NCBI GenBank assembly: GCA_028821785.1
Contig: JAPKFC010000007.1
Coordinates: 1 to 43,459 of the forward strand
Direction of reading: 5' to 3'
DNA length: 43,459 nt
Source: Candidatus Poseidoniaceae archaeon
GTDB taxonomy: Archaea; Thermoplasmatota; Poseidoniia; Poseidoniales; Poseidoniaceae
In this document: positions 1 through 8,404 of the stretch, piece after piece
Layout: every line of letters starts with the position of its first letter
How positions within the stretch are numbered: position 1 is the first letter of the stretch
The notes under the pieces: model-generated
Told to the model about the DNA's origin: nothing
Database searches by the model: none
What the model saw: the letters and a program-made list of their open reading frames with translations, nothing else
Program-made: the position numbers and the translations under genes

Positions 1-504
1 GAGTTAGACCCATATACTGGATTCATTTATGCATTTGGAGATTTGAATTGTCACAATAAGCATGAACGCTCATTGGAGATTAATGACAATCAAATGCCAG
101 TTTGTACTAGGGATCTAGGAATTTTCTTTGGTTTGGCAATTGGTGGTTTAGTGTTTTCCAGAAGAGGATATAATCGTTGGACAATCAAGGATACGTGCTT
201 GTCATTGATTCCAGATACATTGTTAGAGAAAATCTATAGAGGCAATTATAGAACCTTATCTTGGATAGGTTTTGGAATGTTATTCTGCATACCTTTAATC
301 ATTGATGGTTTCACACAATTGTTGACTAATTATGAATCCAATAACCTGACAAGGCCATTGACAGGAGCGCCATTTGGCATTGGCCTTGCAATTTTGATTT
401 CTTCAATGTATTCTGCAAGACCTGTTAAGTTCGAGAATGCAAGTCAGGTAGCTTTGCCGGGTGGGGCGAAATTTGAGTTAATCAAAGAATCAGAAGAAGA
501 ATGA
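1..504 (+). CDS. DUF2085-like small membrane protein (5' partial)
   Basis: The reading frame is open to the left edge of the window, so the real start probably lies outside; a TTG at 43 would fall inside the conserved core. The visible residues include a CHNKHERS motif followed by PVCTRDLGIFFG, which resembles the DUF2085 pattern of a Cys-His pair, an RS pair and a later C-x-R-x-x-G-I-x-x-G. Three hydrophobic stretches follow: the G-rich LGIFFGLAIGGLVF, a second around FGMLFCIPLIIDG, and a third around GIGLAILISSMYSA. The protein is therefore an integral membrane protein of unknown function. It ends two bases before the stop of the convergent thymidylate kinase-like gene. The family match is by eye and no biochemical role is known to me. 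Confidence 0.7.
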   Translation, partial: ELDPYTGFIYAFGDLNCHNKHERSLEINDNQMPVCTRDLGIFFGLAIGGLVFSRRGYNRWTIKDTCLSLIPDTLLEKIYRGNYRTLSWIGFGMLFCIPLIIDGFTQLLTNYESNNLTRPLTGAPFGIGLAILISSMYSARPVKFENASQVALPGGAKFELIKESEEE

Positions 505-506
505 AT

Positions 507-1862
507 TCATTGTGGTGGATCCATACTCCACCATACAATCAATTGTTCAATATCCTGCGGAACCGGGCAATTTTCATGGCCACTGGTAAGCATCTCCAAT
601 CTGCTAATAACATTGCTAACAGCCTTCCTAGTCGCCGGAGGAGGTGACTTTTCTTGCCCCAAAAGTAATATTTCCGCTAAAGCATTCTTCCATTCGCCTT
701 TTGGATTAGACCTTCTCCATGATGCCAGCGAGGAACGCAATGGCCACATTGCTAATGCTAAACGACAATATCCCAGTTTGTCATCTCTCAATTTGAACAT
801 CTGTGCTTCAGCGAAAGGTACGTGAGATTGTTGCTTATGGATCCACCATTCCTTCTCCAGCCACCTAACCAACCGTTGAGTATGCCTTTGTGTAACCATT
901 CGGTGAGGGCCAAGTGATTTATGCAATCTTGGAATTTCACTCGAACCTACAATTAGTGAGAGAGTTCCTAAAACCGCCCAACACGATTGGGCATGTGGAC
1001 TTGCTGGGACATCAAATGATTTCGCAGATTTTTTCGGCCAATTATCTTCTGCAAAATGCATCCAATTTGCTGGTGATTCACCCGAAAGCCAACCGATATT
1101 CATCGAAGTTTTCTCTTGAGGGGCGCCGGGTAGTCTTGTTTGTTTTTTTACATCGCTAACTAGTGTATTCAATAGATATCGATCGACTTCATCGGCATCA
1201 ACGTTTAATGGAGCGGGCCTTCTATTGAAAAAAGCGCGTAATTCTGTTCGCAATTTTCTGCGAAGTTCATCCAATCCCCCTTCATTGAGAATTGGCCCTA
1301 TTACACAACACTTGTCAAATGGAGCCGGAACAGTTATTTTTCCCGATAAAAGGTCATTGAATCCCTTTCTAATCGTTTTCTGTATTTCAGGGGTTTCAAA
1401 ATATTCAGTTTTACCACTGCTCATTCGCAAAGTACCACTCTTTATTCTTTTAATGGCTTTATCAGGATCGCAGTCAATCCAAAATACAAGGTCGGGAATC
1501 ATCGATGCAGCATTCATTTTGGCAACCTGTTCAAGTCCCAATTCACCAACGACTCCTTGATAAATTAATGATGAGTGAATATTTCTGTCTGAAATTACAA
1601 CATGGCCCTTTGCAAGCAATGGCCGAATCCATGTATGAGAATGGTCTAGCCTATCGGCAGCAAATAATCCAGCTTCTTCTAAAGGAGTTTTATCACCCAA
1701 TTTGACAGATGACAAAGCCAGTTTACCCAATTCACTATGCCTTCTTGGTTCATGCGTTGAGTGATATCCAGGGAATGGAAAATCAGCAACTAACTCGTGA
1801 AGAATCCTTGCCGCTTCACCTTTTCCGGAACCGTCACCTCCTTCGACAGTGATGAGGTACAC
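507..1862 (-). CDS. tmk: Thymidylate kinase-like protein with C-terminal extension
   Basis: The first ~205 residues look like dTMP kinase, which phosphorylates dTMP to dTDP: an N-terminal P-loop (EGGDGSGKGEA, about residues 7-17), a DR motif in SDRNIHSSLIYQG, and a lid-like stretch around IKSGTLRMSSGKTEYFE. The P-loop has Gly-Glu after the lysine where the family normally has Ser/Thr-Thr. A further ~230 residues, Trp-rich and probably helical, follow with no domain I recognise; normal enzymes are about 200-215 residues. I prefer the GTG at 1862: AGGAGG lies seven bases upstream of it, whereas the ATG at 1868 is too close to that site. The upstream membrane-protein gene ends two bases before, so the two are probably cotranscribed. 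Activity as a true dTMP kinase is inferred. Confidence 0.75.
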   Translation of the reverse strand: MYLITVEGGDGSGKGEAARILHELVADFPFPGYHSTHEPRRHSELGKLALSSVKLGDKTPLEEAGLFAADRLDHSHTWIRPLLAKGHVVISDRNIHSSLIYQGVVGELGLEQVAKMNAASMIPDLVFWIDCDPDKAIKRIKSGTLRMSSGKTEYFETPEIQKTIRKGFNDLLSGKITVPAPFDKCCVIGPILNEGGLDELRRKLRTELRAFFNRRPAPLNVDADEVDRYLLNTLVSDVKKQTRLPGAPQEKTSMNIGWLSGESPANWMHFAEDNWPKKSAKSFDVPASPHAQSCWAVLGTLSLIVGSSEIPRLHKSLGPHRMVTQRHTQRLVRWLEKEWWIHKQQSHVPFAEAQMFKLRDDKLGYCRLALAMWPLRSSLASWRRSNPKGEWKNALAEILLLGQEKSPPPATRKAVSNVISRLEMLTSGHENCPVPQDIEQLIVWWSMDPPQ

Positions 1863-1864
1863 GC

Positions 1865-2743
1865 TCATTCCTCCTGGTAATCATCAAATTGTTCCTTAAT
1901 GAACACCATCGTGATCATCCCAGCAAGGATTAATGCCGGTCCAAATATTATTAATCCTCTACTGAATAATGAGATTCCTGCCAAATACTGTGTTCTCCTG
2001 TAGTATTTACCTCTTCTAACTTCAACCGCAGCTTGAACCCCCACTATTCCGGTAATTACTGTAAGAATACCAATTGTTGTCGAAAGCCCTACGGCATTCT
2101 CTAAATCCCATCCATTGGCCACTGTGTGGTGGTCTCGCGTAATTGTATCATCGCCATAAGACATGGTAATCGGTCCGACTCCTGCTTTTTCCGGAATTAT
2201 TTTCAATTCCATGGTATTATAGCCTTCTTTGGACAGCTTCAATATATGTAATTTTGATATGACATTATCAATGACAAAGAGGCCATTTGCATCTGTTTTC
2301 ACTGTACGTAGGACTGTATTGGTGTCGATTTCAATTAATTCAACAGTTACATTTTCAACTTCAGTACCTTCTTCTGCTTGAATTGCAGTACCTATGACAT
2401 CTACAGAATCAGTAGATATGAAGAATGAAGAAGAAATAATGTCACTAGGGTTTCCTTGTAGAATCAAAGCACCACTCATCATGCCCAATAATGAACCCAA
2501 TAATATCAAAGATGCAGCGATAGTCCTCCATCGGCCTCTCTCATCTTCCTCCAATCGTAACCATCGTTGTTTTGTTTTTTCAGCCGCTAATTCCACAGCA
2601 GCATCTACATCTTCAACACTGACAACCAGTTCTTCACTTGAAACAAGCGCTCTTTGTTCAGTTGCATCTTGCGAGGCTTGCAGTTGGCTCTGGACGCGTT
2701 CTTTCAGTGCAGCCTTTCTTTCTTCTATACTCTTGTCAGACAC
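1865..2743 (-). CDS. Membrane protein with carboxypeptidase-regulatory-like domain
   Basis: The N-terminal ~80 residues are charged and probably coiled-coil (KSIEERKAALKERVQSQL). A transmembrane segment follows (TIAASLILLGSLLGMMSGAL). A beta-rich external domain of about 100 residues contains an Ig-like/CarboxypepD_reg pattern (VTVELIEIDTNTVLRTVK, then TDANGLFVIDNV, then LKLSKEGYNTMEL). Two more membrane segments close the protein (STTIGILTVITGIVGVQAA and GLIIFGPALILAGMITMVF). The frame extends to a TTG at 2764, but GGAGGTGA lies just before the GTG at 2743 and decides that start. It sits directly upstream of the thymidylate kinase-like gene. The function is unknown; the regulatory-like domain assignment is by pattern only. 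Confidence 0.7.
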   Translation of the reverse strand: MSDKSIEERKAALKERVQSQLQASQDATEQRALVSSEELVVSVEDVDAAVELAAEKTKQRWLRLEEDERGRWRTIAASLILLGSLLGMMSGALILQGNPSDIISSSFFISTDSVDVIGTAIQAEEGTEVENVTVELIEIDTNTVLRTVKTDANGLFVIDNVISKLHILKLSKEGYNTMELKIIPEKAGVGPITMSYGDDTITRDHHTVANGWDLENAVGLSTTIGILTVITGIVGVQAAVEVRRGKYYRRTQYLAGISLFSRGLIIFGPALILAGMITMVFIKEQFDDYQEE

Positions 2744-2828
2744 GCCCTCACCTCCTCCGCTCAAACCATAGGTGCTGGTGCGCGGATATTACCCCTTTCA
2801 TAGCAAGTCCGCGCAACAAACCGCTCAT

Positions 2829-4055
2829 TTATTCTACAAAGCGCTTAAGGAAAAACAAAGAAACTAAACTTATGGCAAGAACGCTGAAAGACAAAACTGC
2901 CAATAATTTAGAAGAATCAGCACCTTTGTTGGTGGCTTCTTCAATTGGTTGCTGTTGTTCGGGCTCAGAATTGTTTGACAGTTCTGATTGTTCTGATTGT
3001 TCTAATGGCGTATCAATTGTCGTCCATGCCCCTGTTAGTAGTCCCAATTCTACAATCCTTCCAACACTTTCTAGCGATTCAGCACTTACTTTATCTGCGG
3101 TATCTTGTGTTGTATGCCAATAACCTCCGAAAGGGGTCGCGTTTACACCGTATGCTAAGTCGATAATATCTAGAGAAGGAATCCCAAGAGAGAATGGATG
3201 CACATGGTCATCTAGTACAGTCAATGACTGATTGGACTGCATAACATCAGATCGTTGACCATTACAACCATCTGTTTGATTAGAAAGTCCGAGCTTTTGA
3301 CCCAATATCATCATATTTTCAGTTAATATTGGTGTTGAAGGGATAATTTTAGTCAACTGTAAATCCGCATCCCCTATCATGTCTAATAAAATGAAAGATT
3401 CAGTTCGATTAATTTCTTCTTGAGATAGATTATCAGCCCATGCCTCAGCACCGAGCGTGTAGTTATCTCCTTGATCTTCAGCATCAGAAAATAGCAGCAT
3501 GATCTCATTATTCAAATCCATACTAGGGATGATTCGACCTAACTCGACAAGAGCAGCAACACCGCTCGCACCATCGTTGGCCCCTAGAATAGGGGTGTTT
3601 TGCAGAGATACATTGGAATCCTTGTTGGCTATATTTCTAGTGTCATAATGTGCAGACAATACGATTCGACCTAAATCGTCGGTTTCATTTTGACTAAGGT
3701 TTTGAGGTTTCCAAGTTGCTATTACATTAGTTAACTCAATCTCATGAGAAATGTGGCTACTTAATTCGACATCCCAGCCATAAGTTGTAAGATTTTCAGT
3801 TAATGAGTCTCTAAGTGCCAGTGAAGCGTTTGAACCAGGCAATCTTGGTCCAAGTTCAGTTTGCCATGTAACGCTCTGGTTTGCTAATGTTCCATTAAAT
3901 TGTAATTCACTTGTTTTTTGGCAAATGTCAACCGAATTAGCCCAATTATCGTCATTACCACTTGCCGATGTAATATTTGATAACAACAAACAGACAAAAA
4001 CGACTCCTATGAGGCGTTTTTGACCGCCGCTTTGAGTGCCAAGTGGCGAGAGCAT
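2829..4055 (-). CDS. Secreted, membrane-anchored M28 family peptidase
   Basis: An N-terminal signal peptide (LIGVVFVCLLLSNITSASG) and a C-terminal membrane segment (LLAVLSFSVLAISLVSLFFL) place the catalytic domain outside the cell. Zinc-binding positions of the M28 aminopeptidase / glutaminyl cyclase fold are visible: H136 and D138 in LSAHYDTR, D161 in GANDGASG, E193 in FSDAEDQGD, an Asp in LLDMIGDAD and a late His in GYWHTTQDTADK. GPRLPGSNAS near residue 69 is the usual N-terminal signature. A Gln/Glu/Ser-rich linker (EQSEQSELSNNSEPEQQQ) joins domain and anchor. It probably trims peptides released by other exoproteases such as the neighbouring PKD metalloprotease. Distinguishing aminopeptidase from glutaminyl cyclase activity is not possible here. 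Confidence 0.85.
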   Translation of the reverse strand: MLSPLGTQSGGQKRLIGVVFVCLLLSNITSASGNDDNWANSVDICQKTSELQFNGTLANQSVTWQTELGPRLPGSNASLALRDSLTENLTTYGWDVELSSHISHEIELTNVIATWKPQNLSQNETDDLGRIVLSAHYDTRNIANKDSNVSLQNTPILGANDGASGVAALVELGRIIPSMDLNNEIMLLFSDAEDQGDNYTLGAEAWADNLSQEEINRTESFILLDMIGDADLQLTKIIPSTPILTENMMILGQKLGLSNQTDGCNGQRSDVMQSNQSLTVLDDHVHPFSLGIPSLDIIDLAYGVNATPFGGYWHTTQDTADKVSAESLESVGRIVELGLLTGAWTTIDTPLEQSEQSELSNNSEPEQQQPIEEATNKGADSSKLLAVLSFSVLAISLVSLFFLKRFVE

Positions 4056-4075
4056 TATTGAATCCTCATTGACCG

Positions 4076-4088
4076 AGTATTAAATACT
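4076..4088. promoter_or_regulatory. Palindromic TATA-like element between divergent genes
   Basis: AGTATTAAATACT is a perfect 13-base palindrome (arms AGTATT and AATACT around one A) in the 88-base gap between the M28 gene and the PKD metalloprotease gene. Its core resembles an archaeal TATA box on both strands. It is centred 27 bases from the M28 start, consistent with an almost leaderless transcript, and about 60 bases from the other start. Use as a shared promoter is inferred. Confidence 0.45.
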
Positions 4089-4143
4089 TCATTTCAAGTG
4101 GTGATTTTGGGAACCAGTGATGCGTTTCCCTGAGGTCAATTAA

Positions 4144-7100
4144 ATGTCGGAACTACGCACCAGTCCAGCCTTCATATTCGTAACAGTATTGCTCGTTGCT
4201 AGCATGTCGCCATTATTGATGGCAGCAGCAGCGCAGTCTAGCGAATCAGATGGGTACGAAGCAGTACCATATGATGCCGGGGGAGTAATTATTGGCGACA
4301 TTTCTGAATTTGACGCACATGATGGAAGAGAATATTTGTTTATTGAAGAGGACGAGATTGTTGTCTCGGCCTCATCATTCATGAAATTAAAGTGGGTTGA
4401 AGCCGGTATGCCGGGCGTAGATGAAATGTTAATGCATCCATCTACGAGTGGTCGTTCTTCAGCAAGGGCTTGTTCGCCACACGTGGTCGGAGATACACTG
4501 ACCGTTCCAACATCTGGTGGTTCAGTTGACACTTATGTAGCAAAAACAACTGTTTCAGTAGCATTCCTAGTACAATCGGGAAGAACACTTTCATCCACCG
4601 TTCTAAACAATCTTGCACAAACATGGGATCAAACAATCTATCCAACAATGACTACTTACTATGGAAAGGACTACCAGGACGGTAGAGGTTTAGCACCGCC
4701 TGATAAAGATAATAATTGTCAAGTTCAAATCGTAATTTACGATATTGATGGGGCATACAATATCGGCGGCTATTTCTCACCTTCATTTGCAGTTTCCAGA
4801 GAAGCCGTCTTTGTTGATTATGCAGATGTAACATTAACTTGGGGCAAATCAATTCTTGCTCACGAGTTAGAACATCTATTGCATAATGCGCAAGACCCGT
4901 ATGAGAATCTGTGGATAGATGAAGGAAATGCAGATGTAGCAATCTATCTTTGTTTTGGTGCTGATTCAACTCTTACAGGGCACGTTAATGCTTGGACTTC
5001 AAGTCCAGAACTAAGTGTCCGATGGTGGAATCAAAGAATTGCAGATTATGGTGCAGGATATATGTTCACAATGTATTTGGCTGAACACTTAGGTGGAGGT
5101 CCGGCTGTTAGGCAATTAGTACAGGATAGTGCAACAGGTGGTCAAGGAGTTGTCAACCTAGCACTTTCACCTCAATCCGGCCAATCGGGTAAAGTTGGTA
5201 CGACAATGTCTGAAATATTCGCCAATTTCTCAATTGCTGCTACGCTAGATAGCGATCAAGGAATATGGGGATATCCGAATCTTCAATTGACACAAGCGTG
5301 TGCTTCCGGTTCATTTTGTAGGGCTCAACCTGCTGATACTAACTCGGATTGGGTCGGGCCATGGTCTTCAACAGGGCATAGCGTTGAGGGATGGGGAATA
5401 CGTTCTTTCAAATTCACCCCTGGGTCATCCTCTCCCGCTCCTTTGACAATGAGGTTTACAGCAGATGTCAGCCAATTTGATGGAGTGTTAGTTTCAAAAT
5501 CTACTGCTGATGGATTGTGGAGTGTTACCGATTTGAATTTCCAAAATAACGTTGCTACTGGCCTTGTCCCTGGATTTGGCAATTTGACAGATGAAGTCTG
5601 GGCAATAACATGGTATGCAAGTACAGTTGCAGATTGTGATTACACATCTTGTGGGTCTTCCTATCCACAAGGGACCATCGATGTTGAAGCAGCAAGAATA
5701 ACCTCTCCTGCTACTATTGGACTGAACACAACGACTCTATCCGATAGAGATGGAGATGGTTCACCAGACACTGCTCACATCAATTATAATGTGTTATCAA
5801 ACGCTTTCTTTGAAGATTTAGATATCACTGTCAAGGTCAAAGATGGATTTGGCAATGAGGTAGATTCACTAACAAACAGAATTTCTGCTGGAGGCGGCGT
5901 AGATGTTGGAGGAGATGTTTACTTTACTGCAGCAATGACGGACCAATATACATTTGATTTAGAGATGCGAGATATGCTTGGAACATTGATCGACACCAAA
6001 ACCACATCACCACAAACTCTAGCAAATATGCGTCCAACAGCGAATGGTAGTGTTGCACCAAATCAAACACAAACATGGGAAAATGTCCAATTCAATGGAG
6101 ATGGTTTTGACGCATGGGGTCTTTCTTTGGACAATAATTCGTTACCATATTATGACTCACCAACAGCCTATGCTTGGGATTTTGGAGATAATATTAGTTC
6201 AAGCTTGAAATCTCCTGTACGATCTTATACCTCGGTCGGATCATTCAATGCCACTTTAAGAATTCAAGATGTAGGTGGGACTTGGTCGGAAACGGATATT
6301 CATGAAATAGTAGTCAATGATACTACGCAACCTATTCCTATTATCACGGTAAACAATGTTGTTATTGAAACGGAAATTTCAATTTTGACGAACCAAAAAA
6401 TCCTCTTCTCGGCAGGAAGAACAGCAGATAATGTGCCGACAGATAACCTCCTTTTCGACTGGGATTGGGGCGATGGTTCTAGCCAAGGTGGAGTCGGAAT
6501 GTATTCTACTCACCACGAATGGGGGGCATTGAATTCTACCAATGAAACATACAATCTAACATTGAGTGTTTCTGATGGTATTAATATCGGAATGAAATCA
6601 ATTCTAGTCCACGTAAACAATCGTGTTCCGGTTCAGATTTGGTCAGAGAATATGACTACATACACCTATACGCCAATGGTAATGCCAGATGTCTTCAAAG
6701 ATTATGATGGACAAATAGTGACATACGCTTGGAGTTTCCCAGATGGGGTTAACCTCAATGGCGGTTCGCTTGATAGAACTGATGATTTCACAACTACTAG
6801 CAGTGCCCAATCCAATCCTATAGTCGGATGGGATAGCGCCGGACTAATGACAGTCCAACTTACAGCAACTGATGACGATGGAAGTTCATCTACTGCACAA
6901 TTTTATGTTACAGTTCTTAATCAAATGCCAGTATCAGATTTCCTTGTGCGTACAACCGCATCAACCGGTTCGGAATTAATAGATTTCCGCGCAACAGATG
7001 GACAAGTTGATTCCCCATACACCTTTGATGGAAGAAATAGTTTTGACCCCGATGGAACAGTTGGAGATTCAAGTGATCTAACATTCAATTGGAGTTTCTC

Positions 7101-8349
7101 TGATGGTACATTCGGTGACAGGCCACAAGTCACTCATTCTTTTACTGAACCTGGGGTTAACAGTGTAATATTGATTGTTACCGATGAAAGTGGACAAGAG
7201 AGTATTGCAAAGACTATGGTTATTAGAATCTCTAATCCAGTTCCAATCATTAGTGTGAAAATACTAGATGCATGGTTAGGAGGGGAAATTATTACCGATG
7301 AAACATCCTTGCCCGAAGGAACTGTGGTAGAATCATGGTCTAGGACTTTTGACGAAGATGGTAATTCAATTGCGGCACCTGGGACTTTACTGTACTTCGA
7401 TTCGGAGGGGACAAGAGATGGAGATCGTCGATATGAAGGGATGTATATTCCACTTGAATCATTATCCCCAGAATGGAACGGCATCGTTAGTTATACATGG
7501 GATTTCGGCGATGCTACACCATTGAATCACGAACCATCTCCTTGGCATTCATATTCAATTCCGGGCGAATATATTGTTACGCTTACAGTTAGAGATTCAT
7601 TTGGCACAGGAGACGTTTCAAGGCAGTCATATACAGTGATTATCGACACACCTCCAGTTATTGAGGAAATTTATATTCCTGAAGATGTATTTGTTGGAGA
7701 TGTAAATTCGTTGAATGCAAATGTTACTGGTGAAGACAGTGAAGAATTGATTATTTATAGAGATTTGAATGTATTAGATGGTTCGATTAGTGACCGTGAT
7801 GAGAGAATTGAATCTGGACTATTGATTCAATGGGATTTGGACTTGGCAGTGGATGCTAATGAAAACGGTGATTTTGCTGATGACTGGGTATCTCCTCTCA
7901 CAGGTTCAAGAACTAGAGTCTCTGCAAGTTGGCAAGAAGCAGGATTAGTGCAAATTCGTCTACAGGTCTGCAATGGACTTGACATGTGCGATGAGATGGA
8001 CTATGACGTCCAAGTAATTCCCGAAGGGGAAGCACCACCATCTTTGTCCGATTTCAGTGTCCAAGATTGGAAGAATTGGCTAGCAGATGCAGGTTCAGAC
8101 CTGTTAACATTCATCGTCCTTATCACAGCTGCATTGGTTTTAGGTTGGTTTGTAATGAGAGAACCTACGGAAGTCGAAGAGGAAGCAAAGAAGGCAGCTG
8201 AAACCTATGATGTAGAGCATGTAGAGTCGCAAGGAGGATTGTTGGGCATGGATCAACACGCACCTCCGCCGGCCCCATCTATACTTTCAAAGGAAGAACG
8301 CCGCTCAGATGATTCTGGTTATGTCCGCCCACTTAGAAGAAGAGGTTGA
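4144..8349 (+). CDS. Giant secreted HExxH metalloprotease with PKD-like repeats
   Basis: A 1401-residue exoprotein. It has a signal peptide (FIFVTVLLVASMSPLLMAAAA) and a gluzincin-like active site: HELEH at 240-244, followed by WIDEGNA at 257-263 supplying the probable third zinc ligand E260. The arrangement recalls M30/hyicolysin-type peptidases, though the exact family is uncertain. At least five PKD-like beta domains follow, marked by Y-x-W-x-F/W-G/D signatures near residues 676, 772, 861, 981 and 1117. A single membrane segment (LLTFIVLITAALVLGWFVM, about 1320-1338) and a ~60-residue charged cytoplasmic tail end it. The start has GAGGT seven bases upstream. It likely degrades proteins at the cell surface. 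Confidence 0.85.
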   Translation: MSELRTSPAFIFVTVLLVASMSPLLMAAAAQSSESDGYEAVPYDAGGVIIGDISEFDAHDGREYLFIEEDEIVVSASSFMKLKWVEAGMPGVDEMLMHPSTSGRSSARACSPHVVGDTLTVPTSGGSVDTYVAKTTVSVAFLVQSGRTLSSTVLNNLAQTWDQTIYPTMTTYYGKDYQDGRGLAPPDKDNNCQVQIVIYDIDGAYNIGGYFSPSFAVSREAVFVDYADVTLTWGKSILAHELEHLLHNAQDPYENLWIDEGNADVAIYLCFGADSTLTGHVNAWTSSPELSVRWWNQRIADYGAGYMFTMYLAEHLGGGPAVRQLVQDSATGGQGVVNLALSPQSGQSGKVGTTMSEIFANFSIAATLDSDQGIWGYPNLQLTQACASGSFCRAQPADTNSDWVGPWSSTGHSVEGWGIRSFKFTPGSSSPAPLTMRFTADVSQFDGVLVSKSTADGLWSVTDLNFQNNVATGLVPGFGNLTDEVWAITWYASTVADCDYTSCGSSYPQGTIDVEAARITSPATIGLNTTTLSDRDGDGSPDTAHINYNVLSNAFFEDLDITVKVKDGFGNEVDSLTNRISAGGGVDVGGDVYFTAAMTDQYTFDLEMRDMLGTLIDTKTTSPQTLANMRPTANGSVAPNQTQTWENVQFNGDGFDAWGLSLDNNSLPYYDSPTAYAWDFGDNISSSLKSPVRSYTSVGSFNATLRIQDVGGTWSETDIHEIVVNDTTQPIPIITVNNVVIETEISILTNQKILFSAGRTADNVPTDNLLFDWDWGDGSSQGGVGMYSTHHEWGALNSTNETYNLTLSVSDGINIGMKSILVHVNNRVPVQIWSENMTTYTYTPMVMPDVFKDYDGQIVTYAWSFPDGVNLNGGSLDRTDDFTTTSSAQSNPIVGWDSAGLMTVQLTATDDDGSSSTAQFYVTVLNQMPVSDFLVRTTASTGSELIDFRATDGQVDSPYTFDGRNSFDPDGTVGDSSDLTFNWSFSDGTFGDRPQVTHSFTEPGVNSVILIVTDESGQESIAKTMVIRISNPVPIISVKILDAWLGGEIITDETSLPEGTVVESWSRTFDEDGNSIAAPGTLLYFDSEGTRDGDRRYEGMYIPLESLSPEWNGIVSYTWDFGDATPLNHEPSPWHSYSIPGEYIVTLTVRDSFGTGDVSRQSYTVIIDTPPVIEEIYIPEDVFVGDVNSLNANVTGEDSEELIIYRDLNVLDGSISDRDERIESGLLIQWDLDLAVDANENGDFADDWVSPLTGSRTRVSASWQEAGLVQIRLQVCNGLDMCDEMDYDVQVIPEGEAPPSLSDFSVQDWKNWLADAGSDLLTFIVLITAALVLGWFVMREPTEVEEEAKKAAETYDVEHVESQGGLLGMDQHAPPPAPSILSKEERRSDDSGYVRPLRRRG

Positions 8350-8364
8350 GCGTTATCTCCATCA

Positions 8365-8396
8365 ACCCCCTATGTCTTGGAATGTATGTAGGGGGT
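8365..8396 (+). promoter_or_regulatory. Hairpin overlapping the likely RBS of the next gene
   Basis: The inverted repeat ACCCCCTA (8365-8372) and TAGGGGGT (8389-8396) can extend with two G-U pairs and one A-U pair. It follows the stop of the PKD metalloprotease gene. The right arm holds the only G-rich Shine-Dalgarno-like sequence before the GTG at 8405. It could act as a terminator, a processing site or a translational gate; the sequence alone cannot decide. Confidence 0.4.
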
Positions 8397-8404
8397 AGGC
8401 AATA

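Noticed and set aside
2394-3166. Plus-strand frames opposite the membrane protein and M28 genes
   Set aside because: Translations are Ser/Cys-rich with no motif, and they oppose genes with signal peptides and zinc-site motifs; they are shadows.
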